A stretch of 64,000 nucleotides of DNA, from the NCBI GenBank assembly GCA_023374025.1, contig SIJG01000019.1, forward strand, positions 613,603 through 677,602, read 5' to 3'. Source of the stretch: Heterodera schachtii (taxonomy: Eukaryota; Nematoda; Chromadorea; Rhabditida; Heteroderidae). The notes below the pieces were generated by a model. The model saw only the letters and a list, made by a program, of their open reading frames with translations. It was not told where the DNA came from and made no database searches. Positions 42,486 through 54,480 of this stretch are shown here, piece after piece (the stretch's first letter is position 1; each line of letters starts with the position of its first letter). The position numbers and the translations under genes are program-made.

Positions 42486-43770
42486 CCGTATTTCCTCGAT
42501 TATAAGCCCCGGGGCTTCTATTGTTCAACCCCCCTCCAAAGGGGGCTTATATTCGAGGGAGGGCTTCCAATCGAGGGGGGGGGGGTCTTTTATTGTTCAA
42601 CCCCTTTCCCTATATAAACTCAAAATTTTTGGCTTTTTTGCATAATGGTACAATTAAAACCTTAACGTGAAATTTTTGAATTGAAAATTTTTTCATTTTT
42701 TTTGCCCTTAGAAATTTAGGCTAATGTTTGAAAATTCACAATTCACTTCTAAATGAATCAATTAAAGTGCAAAAAACCACTAAAAATAGAGAAAAATATT
42801 GACCATTTTATATTTTTTTAGAATTTTCTATTTTCAGAACGAAGAAGTTATTACATAATTTTAAAAAAATTCGTTTTTTGAGAAAAAAAATTAATATCGC
42901 TGTTGTGAAAAGGTTTTATTTGAAAAACACGAAATTTTTCCTCTATAAGCTTCTGTTTATTCTATATTTTTATAACACTTTTGAAAAAGTACAAAATAAA
43001 CTGATTTTGGAATTCGGGATCATAGGTGAGAGGGAGCAAATGGTTTTTGAGCCGAAACTATTTTCTTCTATGGGTTTTTGGTCCATAGGTTCTCAGATCC
43101 ACTTGCCTGTAAAAAAAGTTTTTTTAGGATTTTTGGGACTACTAATCAAGAATTTGGCATCCATTTTGCCCAATTCCAAAGCCTTGATCCGAACTCGAAA
43201 CCCCAAAATAATTTTTAAAAAATTTTCAGGTAAGTGGATTATGAGTTAGGGTGAGAATTTGATTTTTAATTTTTTTAACTATTAATTTTTTCAGAATATT
43301 TTTGTCTGTTTTAACTTTTAAAAGTAGGTATTTAAAAAAGCAAACAAATATTATAAAATTTTCCATAATTTCTCCATTTTAAGCCTTTCTTGATGTGTTT
43401 TTGATTAATTTGAAGTGTATTATGAATAGGGATGGGATTTTTAGGGGCGAAAAAGTCCAAAATAGGGGCCTAAATAAGAATCCCATCCCTAATTATGAAT
43501 TTTTAAATTTTTCACTAAAATTACCAAAAAATTTACAAATTAAAATTTATAAGAAAAATTTTAATAAATATAATTAAACTCGCAATATAATTAAGAATTT
43601 GTGAAATTTTTCTTTGAAACTTTTAAAAATTTTGGGAAGCTTATATTCGAAGGGGGCTTCTACTCGAGGGGGACTTCTATTGTTCAACCCCCCTCCAAAG
43701 GGGGCTTATATTCGAGGGGGGGGGGGCTTCCAATCGAGGGGGGGGGGGGCGTATAATCGAGGAAATACGG
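42486..43770. mobile_element. TIR element with CCGTATTTCCTCGATTATA ends (1.29 kb)
   Basis: Inverted ends CCGTATTTCCTCGATTATA (left) and TATAATCGAGGAAATACGG (right) are flanked by TAATTA on both sides (42480-42485, 43771-43776). The TSD is therefore TAATTA, or TA if the rest is chance. Inside each end is a direct repeat (CTTCTATTGTTCAACCCCCC, CAAAGGGGGCTTATATTCG, CTTCCAATCGAGG and G-runs; about 42516-42591 and 43674-43750). The 1-kb core is AT-rich; one 123-codon frame there shows no transposase motif. Superfamily undetermined. Confidence 0.75.
43427..43491. mobile_element. 65-bp hAT-like micro-MITE nested in the 42486-43770 element
   Basis: Ends TAGGGATGGGATTTTTA and TAAGAATCCCATCCCTA are inverted repeats. 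They are flanked by the perfect 8-bp duplication ATTATGAA (43419-43426, 43492-43499). Confidence 0.75.
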
Positions 43771-43916
43771 TAATTAAGTTTGGGTTAATTTCTTATGATA
43801 GCTCTTGTTTTTAACTTTTAAATTTCTAATAAGAATAATTTAATTTAATAAACTCATTCAATGTTTATGCTTTTATATTTTAATTCGTTGTTTGAAATTC
43901 ATATTTAACTTTAAAG

Positions 43917-44063
43917 TAGGGTTGCACGGGTCCGGGTACCCGACCGGGTACCCGACCCGGTACCCGGTTTCAAAACTGCTACCCGACCCGGTACCCGGCT
44001 TTTCAATACCCGGTAATACCCGGGCCCGGTTTTTCCCAAATACCCGGTACCCGTGCAACCCTA
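43917..44063. mobile_element. 147-bp hAT-type MITE rich in CCGGGTACCC
   Basis: Ends TAGGGTTGCACGGGT and ACCCGTGCAACCCTA are inverted repeats flanked by the perfect 8-bp duplication CTTTAAAG (43909-43916, 44064-44071). The interior is repeated (A)CCCGG(T)ACCCG and could fold on itself extensively. Confidence 0.88.
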
Positions 44064-44071
44064 CTTTAAAG

Positions 44072-47000
44072 GACTGTAGAACATGGCAATAGTTTTTTTT
44101 GTTTGAAAATTCATTTATTTACTACATAAAAGATCATTAATATTATTTTTGAAAATATGTAAACGAAGTTAGTTTTGTTGCCGCATTTTAATTAGAAATT
44201 TTAGCTTTTTTAATTCCATTTCATATAATATGTCATTTTAAATTTGCAAAAATTCTCTAAATTTTGTGTTAAATTTTTAAAGCTTTGTAAAAAAAACTTG
44301 TATGTTTTTATCTTTATTAAAAAAAATTTTCTGCATGTAATTTTTTACTCCGATTTTCGCAATTATATCTTTTACAAAGATGTTAAATTTAATCAGAAAA
44401 AATACTTTTTTTATATATCATAAATTTTATTGCTTCTTATTTTATATTTGTTTCTTTTTGTTAATTTTTTTGTTTTTTTCGTAGACGTGTGATGTTTATT
44501 AGTAAATGGGGCTTGCTTTCTTTATACGAAATATTTAATGCTCATAACAGAGCAAGTTTTATTTACTTTATTAGGTATTCATAAACTTTTTCTGGAATTT
44601 ATTTATTGCATTTTCTTTTATTTTTTTAATATATGATGGTTTTATTTATTTTAATATAAATTTTAATTCACGCATGCTACATGGAAAGCGTCCCTTTTTT
44701 TTCTTAGACGCAACTTTATTAGGCGTTTAATTGCTTTTCATAGAGTCTAAATTATTTTAGATTATGTTTTGAATAATTTAAATCAAATCATATCCAACAT
44801 CATAAATATATTAAATAAAAGCTGCAAATTTAATGTTAAGTTCCCGTTTATTCAAATTTATTATATGAATATTCTGCTATTTTTTATCATTAACTGATAG
44901 ATTCATAAATGCCTCGCTCCTCTTTGTTCTATTTGTCTAATATTTATTTTAAATATATTTAAAAAATTAATGATTATTATTATTATTTTATGATTTCAAT
45001 AAATTAAACAGTTTGAAATCACTATTTCACTCGCATCATCAGCAACAGCATTTTTCCACGATGAATGCTCATAATCAAGCTTTTAGGTTATTTTATGAAC
45101 CGGAAAAATTATTTATTTACGATTTATTTTTCAATATTTTATCTATAATAAATATTTTATTTAATTTATGACTTGCTTTGAGAAAATACATGTTAAAACG
45201 AAGCACTTCTTCTCTTTGTGAAAATAGCTTTCCATTCCTTAATTTATTATAATGGAATAATAATATATTTGATGTATGAAAATTTATTTTTTGTTATTGT
45301 TAATATATTTTCTTCATTTAGTTTTAAGTAAGCCTAAAATTAATATGATATTACTCAATTAGATAAAGAATAGGAATAGTATAAAATTATATTAAAGCAT
45401 ATTAAAAAATGTTTTTAATTAATTTTTATAGAATTGTTTAAATTTAAGCCAGTTCAATTTTTGGCTGTTTATTATATAAATGTATATTTTATTTTAAACA
45501 AAGCTTATATGATACATGAATAAGGATCCAGCCAGGAGCGAGTGCCATATTACGCTGGCGTTTGCGGTAAGTTGGGCCCTACTAAATACTTTTTTAATAT
45601 TTGTGATTTTATAATTTGGTTGTATATTTTTATAGGCAAATATAATCTTGTATTTGCGACATATATATTTTTTAATTTATTTTGATATATTTTCAAGGTA
45701 TTGTATTTAATTTATATTCAAAATTTTATAAAGATTAAATGCAAAGTTAGTTTTATAATAATTAAATTTGTATTTTTCATATGTTATTGGAAATAATACA
45801 ATCAATTATCTTTCTTTTCTTTTGTCTTTTTGTATTATGAAAACTTAAAAATAATATTAAAATTGTCCAGTTTCCCGTTGACAGACTGTAGTTCATTCTG
45901 TTTACTTATAAAAATGTTTTTTAAAGTTACATTGCTAATATTTGTTTTATATTTCTTTTGAAAATCAATTTTTATTTGTATTAAGATTAGTAATTTTTTT
46001 AATTTTTAATAAACAAGTTTGTTTTTTCAAATATAATTTTTATTGGCAATCTTTTAATATTAATTCTTATCTATTATGTTTACTATGATTATTTTTAAGC
46101 ATAAGTTTAATGCATTTTTAAATTTATAATTTTTAAATTATTTCATTAATTATTGCGCCGACAGGTATGTCAGGGTTCTATAAACAATTTCAGAGCGAAC
46201 TGCTTTTATAATTGATTACATTTTCATTTTTATAGATTTACAAAACTTTTTGAATCTCATATAATTGACTATAAATAGAACAGCTCTCATAAGTCAATAT
46301 TCATTACTTAAATTTAAATTCAGAATTTTTATGGAATATTATAATTTAATTTTGAAAAATTTTGATTATTTGGTTTTTTTTAGAAATTTCATGGTATATG
46401 ATTATTCTTTCGTTAGGTTTATTTCATATGTAATAGAAATTTTATAGTATCTGATTATTGTTTGGTTAGCTTATTTCATATTTCAAAATTTTTATTTGCA
46501 TGATTTTTCTTGAGTTTGTTCACACAATTAATTTTTGGAAACTTGAAATTGTATTTTAAATGATTTCTATAAAGGTTTTTTCAATTTATATTATTTATCT
46601 TTATTTAATTGCAATTTTGTTTCCGATGCAAAGGTCGGTTGTATATTTCTCGTAATTATACTATAATATATAAATTTTTATTTATTTTCTATTCTTATAG
46701 ATCGATTTATTTTATTTTTAATCTATTATTAGGATTTAATGAATTTTAAAATTAATTAATTACTCTGATTTGATCCATTGTTTTAATTCAAATAATCTTG
46801 ATTTATGACTGAGCGTTTTATTAAAGTGGATTTCGAAGAGATGTCAGATGCTTAATAGCTTTCATTTAAGGTTTTATTAAGCTATTTTATCATTATATAC
46901 TTTCTATCACCAAATAAAATTATAAACACATATGTTTTCGGTAATACATTTCTCATTAACTTTCGTTCGAAGTAGTTTTTTAATTGTTAAATATTTAATT

Positions 47001-48940
47001 TACTAATTATATAAAAGATATTAATTATTATTTAATTTTTGACTATATATTTAACATGCATAACAGTGTATTAAAATAATTTTTTTCAACATCTTGTCCT
47101 CGAGCAATTTTTTTAGTGGTTTAGAATTTATGTTAATATTCCTGGATGATCATAAGAACCTTAAATAAAATATTTCGGTATTTAAAATGGCTTTTGATTC
47201 AAACTTTTGTGTGGCAAAAATGATTTTTGTGCAAAATGTTGATCATTTTATAGAATATTAAGCTTTAAAATTTTAAAACGCGTTTTGACAAATATTAAAA
47301 AATTTTTAATTTTACATTCCATTAAATATTTAATGTATTGTTCAATTTTTCTATTTTTTCACATTCTCTTGCGTTTAAAGTTTCTATTGACCACATGAGT
47401 ATCTTTAATCGTTTATCTTTTAAATTTGTTGTTTTTTCTGTGAACTTTTTCCTGATAAGTTAGACAATTTATTAGATTTTGAGTATTTCCAACTAAATGA
47501 CATCTCCTTTTTACAATTTATTGCATATTATTTTCATTTAAGGAAAATTATGCTAATGATGATGTATGCATTTTTATTTAATTAAAAAATTATTTAATTA
47601 ATTAGACAAAAATTAATTAAATTTTTTATTGTAATTCTTTTTTAAACAAACTATAATAGCTGATTTATAAAATTATTAAGCATGTACAAAAGGAAAAATG
47701 CGACATAAAAATTTTATAAAAAATATTCTAATTATTGTTTTATTTAGTATTCTGGTAATTAATTGTTCTTTTAAATGAATCTCATAAAGTATTATTTACA
47801 TTGCAGTTTTTTAAGATCTTTATTTGCTTATATCATTATATATAATTTTATAATTTAATGTTTATATTATTTTAGGTGCCTTGGGCATTAGTTTTAAATA
47901 ATTTTGGTGATTATATGATGCAAAAAAAAGTCCTCAATACTTTGTTACATTTTTTTGAATATATATTTTTCTCTATATTTTAATAAAGGTTTTCTATTTT
48001 TTCTTTTCATCTTGGTATCTGAACACGCTGTGTTGACGCTATGAATTTCCACTCTCGGTTTTAGAAGTTCTCGTTTTAATATGTATTTGTAAAAATTTAT
48101 TTTTAACGATATTTTGCATCTAAATCCCACCATAATTTATAATTTTTTAAAATTTATTTTTGATTTTAAATTATTGAAAACCCTTAATTTTTCTTAAATT
48201 AAATTATTTTACATACATTTTCCTTTATTTTAATTCTTATATTTTAATTAGTTTCATTACTTACAAAAAACTTTTTCTATATTCAACTTTTTGATTATTT
48301 AGTTTGTTAATTTTATTATAAATGTTTATGTATTTGAACATGTAATCATAGTGCAGCTTTTTATATCAATAATAAAAAAAATTTTGAATCTCAATTTTTT
48401 CAGACCATTTAGGGAAAATTAAATGGAAAATAATGAACGACAATAAACAATATAAATTATTTTCTATTTTTTCCTTTTAATCTTGACGACGTTAAGTTTT
48501 TTAAAGATTTAATTTACTTTAGTTTTCTTTAATCACCCGTCATTTTTATCAGTAATTTATAATTTCAAATGTATTAACTTTTACTTTGCTTTCTTTGTAA
48601 ATTAAAGTTAAATCAACAATTATATAAAATAAAAATTTTCCTATTAACTTTTCACTTTTAATTATATATATTTTTTACTAATACTTAAAATGGAATATTG
48701 ACAATAAAATTTGTTAAATCAGGCTTCACAAAGTTTGTTTAAAAATAATTTATTTATAGCGATTTTGTTTTTTGGGAAATATAAATTTATAACGAAGTTT
48801 TTGTATAACATCATGGTTTTAATTAAATTCATTCATTTCTATTTTATTTCTTAATTAAAATTTGAATTCAAAAATAAATTAAAATTTATTCAGCAAATTA
48901 TTCTTTAGTTTATTAAATCTTGATAGTTCCCACAAAGGTT
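44072..48940. repeat. AT-rich DNA; contains the second copy of the 33.4-35.4 kb block
   Basis: No gene is supported. 46470-48930 is colinear with 33420-35370. 44064-44290 (TTTAAAGGACTGTAGAACATGG, GTTTGAAAATTCA.TTATTTAC) resembles 51196-51420. Isolated GC-richer spots at 45525-45580 and 46155-46180 have no recognisable content. Confidence 0.5.
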
Positions 48941-48946
48941 AGCCGA

Positions 48947-49680
48947 CTTTTGCGCCGCGGACATTTGCGCCGCGCCATTTGCGCCGCGACACTTGCGCCG
49001 CTCAGCAAAAAAAGACTCTTGCGCCGCGGACATTTGCGCCGTGCGATTGCGCCGCGACACTTGCGCCGCCTAACAAAAACGACATTTGCGCCGCGACATT
49101 TGCGCCGTACAGCGAAAAAACATATTTGCGCTCTCATTAAAATAAATTTATGTGGTTTATCGAATCAGAATCGATAGATATTCATTATTAATTCCTTCGA
49201 AGCCTTTCATGTCAATTCCATAGTGAAATGCACGTAATGATTGATCAAATCATGATCATTTAAAATAAGTACTTAAATAAGGGCATAAAATTGCGAAATA
49301 ATGCGAAAAATGGTAAAATAGGCCGAAATTTTGAAAGTATCGGTTGTTTTTTCAATGAAATTAAATCAAAAAAATTGATGTAAATATCTTATTGAGCAAA
49401 TTAATTACAAAAGAATTGAATTTCTTTCTTTTTTTGAAGCAAAAAAATAATTGGGTTTTCTTACAGAAAGTTCTTTTTCGGTTTTTGTTAGTTGGTATTC
49501 TTATTCATTTTTCATATCTTTGGTGAACCTATTCAATGTTAAGATTTTAATGGATAAAAAAAATTGAGTGTCAATCTTTTTGACAGCGCGGCGCAAAAGT
49601 CCACTTTTGCTGTGCGGCGCAAATGGCGCGGCGCAAGTGTCCACTTTTGCTGTGCGGCGCAAATGGCGCGGCGCAAATGT
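48947..49680. mobile_element. foldback-like element with GCGGCGCAA arrays in inverted arms
   Basis: The left arm (48947-49130) has about eleven TTGCGCC(G) repeats on the plus strand. The right arm (49586-49680) has five repeats in the opposite sense (GCGGCGCAA), arranged as a 42-bp direct repeat. The 450-bp core is AT-rich without a gene. GC-rich arrays facing each other across unique DNA are the structure of foldback transposons. The exact ends and TSD are not resolved. Confidence 0.6.
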
Positions 49681-49690
49681 CTCATCACGC

Positions 49691-52600
49691 CCACAAACTG
49701 CAAAACGAATATGAATTATTTTTTAAACAGTTGGTTTTATTTTTATTTTTAAATGCGCATTTATGGTAGTCGATAAATAAATAAATTTCACAGTATGTTA
49801 TTGTAGCATTTTTATTGAACTGAAGATTTTTTTCATAAATGCTACTGATTTTTATCTTTTATCAATATGAATTAATCTTATTTCAGCCCTCATGTGACAG
49901 AGAAGTCAGTTTTCTTCGACATCTTCCTAGAGGAGTTATTTATTTATAATTTTGTTTAAGTCTTATTGAGTTCATCAACAAACAATGACAGATTATAAAA
50001 TTAATTTTTTATTTATTTTTATGTATTCATTTTATTTTTATATTATATTTATAAATAGAAAATCATAAGATATTTATAATTATTAACTTTCAAAAGCGGT
50101 AGTTTAAATAGGAATTCTTTTTTAAATTGAAAAAATATTTTATGTAAATCTCAAACTTTCTGAACTTTATTTTTTATTATTATTTAAGTTGGTATATTTT
50201 TGTGTAAGATGTTGAAATGGTTGGAATTTATAATTATTCTTTATTGTTCCGTTCTTTTTCATTGCTTTTTACTATAATTGGATATGGTATTATTTGAATT
50301 TTATTATTTATTCATTAATGTGAGGATAAACTTGACCTCCAGACAGATCTCGTCAATTCTTATAATGTGTTCCATGAAACAAAATAAATATTTGGCGTAA
50401 TTAAAACTTTAATTTTTAAAATCTTCATTTATTTGTTGATGTTTGTCATTCTTTTTTACATTTCCTTTCATCCAGATAGAATTTTCGTAGTAATTAACAT
50501 TCTTCAATTAAATCTTGATAACACATCAATGCAGCAATAAACCTGTACTTTCACCATAATACGTTTCCTTTTCGAGTAAAAATTGATAAAACCAAATAAT
50601 TACTAATTTAAAAAAATAAGAAATCTTAATTAATTTAATTTACCAAACTTATTCTGTTTTACGCTTTTATATTTATAAAAATCTATATTTAAGAATCGCA
50701 TTTTGAATCCTAAAAAAGAGTAATTAAAATTTAAATAATTATTGTATTGATTTTATTTTAATATTTATTTTTTATTTTATTTGTGAAATTATTATTACAA
50801 TTCACCAAACGCAAATGAAAAAAATTGTTTTTTATGAATTATTTAATTTTTTAAGTAATTCAATTATTTTAATGAGGTTTTGTTAAGGCATTTTTCAATA
50901 AACAGCTTATATTAAATAAATCTAAAATTTTTTTAAATGAAAAACCAGTTATTTTACTTCACTACAATACTCATGCGTTTCTTCGAACATAAATGTATTT
51001 TGATTCGGAATTTTTATTTAACAGTGTATTTGAAGTTAATCTCAAAAAAATTTAATCTCTTTATCTTTCAAATAGTCATCACTTCATTAATTTTTTAATT
51101 GGCTCATTTTATTTCATTAATAATTTTTTATTTTTTCGTTTTAATTAAATTTTAAAAATAAGGTGAATTTTTAACATTTTATCAAATTTATTCAAATTTT
51201 AAAAGACTGTCGAACGTGGCCAAAGTTTTTTGTTTGAAAATTCAATATTTTACTATAGATAATTAATTTCTTTTTATTATTTATTTTTTTGAAAATATGA
51301 AAATAAAGTAGTTTAGTAGTCGCACTTTAATTATAAATTTTGTCTTATTAAACTCCCTTTTAATGTCATATGTCATTTTAAATTTAGCTTAGCAGAATTT
51401 CTTTAAATTTTGATATTATAAACCCATGACACTGAAAACCAAACATTAAAGATTTCTCCGTTTGGTGCTCCGAGTGTTTTTGTTATAAATTTCAAAGTTT
51501 TAAAAAAATATTGTTAAGTTTTCTCATCTATTTATTGTATCTTTCGTTTATTTTTTTAAATATATAAATGAATTTTTTTTATTTATATTATACAGCTTTT
51601 ATTAATGCTTTATGTATCGGTGATGCTCGAACCTTGCGGCTTAGAATATTTTTCATTTTGTGGCGGATGGGTTTTATGTACTCCCAAATTTTTTTAAATT
51701 TACTTCATTTTTACCACTTTTAGCCCCACTCTATCTTTCAAAAAATAACGCGGCTAAACTGATTTTTTTTATTCTTATTATATTGTTGCGTTTTATATTT
51801 ATTTTTTCAAATCAGATTAATTTTAAAAATATTTTGCTTTTACTATGAAATATTTTCCATTATAAATACTTTAATTAATATTTTAAAATGCATTTTGTCA
51901 TTCTATGAATCTTTCTTTTAAATAAAGATTTTATTTATTTGATTAAATATTATAATATGTTAATATTAACTGTTTAGGAAGAAAAATTACTCACGTATCC
52001 CCTTAAGGGTTAACGTTTGGATTTATTATTATTATTTTTGTTTTAAATAATGTGCTCTCTCCGTATAGGTTGTATTCTCATCACTATTGGGTCATATAAA
52101 ACGAGTTTACATTATTTTTAAATAATTATGATTATTTTTAGAATATTCAAAATTTTCAATATATTCCGCGTCAATTTGATGAGTAATTCTTCTGATGGTA
52201 TTCGATCTCAATATTTTTTGCACTTTATTCAATTTTTTGTTGTTTTAATTTAAATAAATAAATTTATGAATTAGTTTTTTAAAATAATTATCGAATAAAT
52301 TTTATTATTATTTCAATTCGGCGGCATTTTTGTCGTCGCGTGGAGAAATCTCTTGTACTTGGATTGCAGGTATTTTTTTATTAATTTGTTTTTCTTTTAA
52401 TACTTATTAATATTTTTGAAATTTCTAAGATTTTGCATTAAAGGTTTTTAAATTTGTTATCAAATCTCTAATTTGAAATTTTAATTTAATTCAATCGTAC
52501 TTAAAACTTTGGGAAAAATGATGATTTTTATAATTTTTAAACATTTATCATAAAATTAATAATTATTTTTAATTATTATTTTTAGAAGTGTGTTGAGTCG

Positions 52601-54235
52601 TTTAAATTTTTTTCTTTTAAAATCCTTTAAAATTAATTATTGTTAGAATATTTTTATTGCATTTGTTCTAAGCAAAATAAATACTTTTTTATTGTAGAAT
52701 ACTCCTTTTGTGTTGGTTAGGGGCGTAAATCCGTAAATCCTTTTTTAAATGTTCTTAATTGTGTTTAATGGGTTAATTAATTTATATTTTAATTATTCTC
52801 TTGTTAATCACCTCTATTATATGATGATTCAATTCTTCCGCAGTAATTAGGCGATATTAGAGGTGTAGTTTCTTCCGCTTCCCAACTTATATATTCTCAA
52901 TATTATATAAATTATTATAAATCTTCGTATTTGTCTTCCTTATTTGTATTTTTCATTTTAGTAATTACTTTTTTATTGTTTAAAAATTTTTCTGATGTAA
53001 TTTTTTATTTCTTTTTTATAATTGTGTATAAAATAAGTAAATTTATTCTTAACTATTTGTTACAATACTCCATAAATGCTTATTTGTTAGTTAGATTAAC
53101 TAATTAATAAAATTATGACTTTTCCTATGGTTTTATTATATTTTCCAATTTATATACCTTTATTATCTAATGTGTTTTCATAAAATCGTCCAGCCCTCCT
53201 GCCGCCATGCCGAATTTTTCCCATTGTTTTCTAATATCTAAAATATTGAATTACATTTTTAATTTTTAAACAAATTTGTATTCATTCTGATGAAGTCATA
53301 TGTAGTCGTAAAAATTTATTTGCTTATATTTCTATTTAACTTATTTCCATTAATAATTTTTAATAATTTTGTGTTTAATTACTGATTTTAACCAGTTGGA
53401 TGAAGCACATGTAATATAGTTGCGTATAATGGCCATCTTAGAAAAGTCAATGAAATTTACATTACTTTAGTTTAATATTATATTCTTAACCATTAAAACG
53501 TAATTTATTGTCTTAATTTTTATATATTTAATTCTTTTTTATTCTTATTTTCTCATATTTTATTATATTCAGAGTATAAAGGTAATGATATGTATTTATT
53601 TTCACTATTTATATAAGGTAATTTTTAGGTGTCAAATCTTTGTATTTTTAATGAAAAAATAATTTTTAATTAATGAATTCAAACTAATTGATTTTTAGCT
53701 TTATTTTTTGATTTTCATAATTATTTTAGTTCATTGAATTTGTTTGGCTTAAAAAAGCTAACTTTATGATATCAAAGCAATGGGAAAATAACCTTTGCAA
53801 TTTTAAATTTTGATTTTAAACAATATAATTAAGCTCTTTACTGATGCAATTTATATAATTTTTTGATGAATATTTTTTTATTTATTCAAAAAATAATAAC
53901 TTTGGGATAATTTATTAATTTGTATTCAGATGTATGCATATTATTTTTTCATATTATACAAAGTTTTCACATTTAACACATAACTCTTATTCCTTTATAC
54001 TTTATACCATTAATTAGATAATTGAAGATTTTATTGTATTTTCTAATAGCAAACTAAAAGTGCAGGATGCGATGAAAATTTTCAATTTTTAAAAAAACTC
54101 TACAGCAAAAAATTCTGTAAATTAATTTTTTTTTTTTATTAATTGGTTAAAATTTTTATTAACATAATTCAACTTTATTATTAACAGAAAATACTTTTTT
54201 ATTTTAAACTTTCTTTCTTGGTGTTGTGCTTTTTT
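49691..54235. other. AT-rich non-coding DNA
   Basis: No gene is supported. 50200-50380 resembles 29600-29820, 51196-51420 resembles 44064-44290, and 51590-51660 (CAGCTTTTATTAATG.TTTATGTATC, GTTGCGGCTT-like) resembles 804-880. Isolated GC-richer spots at 52320-52370 and 53190-53220 show no recognisable content. Confidence 0.5.
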
Positions 54236-54480
54236 TTCGGCGGAGAAAGTGATGATGAGACAATTTAAAGATTATTTGTTCCACTTGATTTTTTATAAAG
54301 GGTCCGTTTCTGATCATCTGATCATCTTTTAAAATTTCACATTTTTTAATAGTCGAGGCATTAAATTTAATGTTATATTTATTTTCATTAATTACATAGA
54401 GAAATATTCGTAAACAGGGTCATTTGCATATTTCAATGAAAAAATAAATACTAATTAATGAATTTATTTATTCAAAAAAT
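54236..54480. repeat. dispersed AT-rich repeat, copy 1 (partner 56270-56592)
   Basis: Shares TCGG.G.GAAAGTGATGATG, TTCCACTTGATTTTTT, GATCATCTGATCATCTTTTA, CACATTTTTTAATAG.CGAG and ATAGAGAAATATTCGTAAAC, in order, with 56270-56592. The second copy carries an extra AT-rich insertion with an ATT microsatellite near 56375. Confidence 0.8.

Noticed and set aside
42878..43249. 123-codon frame inside the CCGTATTT element as a transposase
   Set aside because: No catalytic or DNA-binding motif; residue content is typical of translated AT-rich DNA.
48947..49130. CRISPR-like array of direct repeats
   Set aside because: Repeats are 9-11 bp, spacers are not unique-length, the arms are inverted, and the context is eukaryotic.
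53286..53330. hammerhead ribozyme (CTGATGA core)
   Set aside because: The second conserved GAAA and a proper stem II are absent; the segment matches a diverged repeat near 63545.
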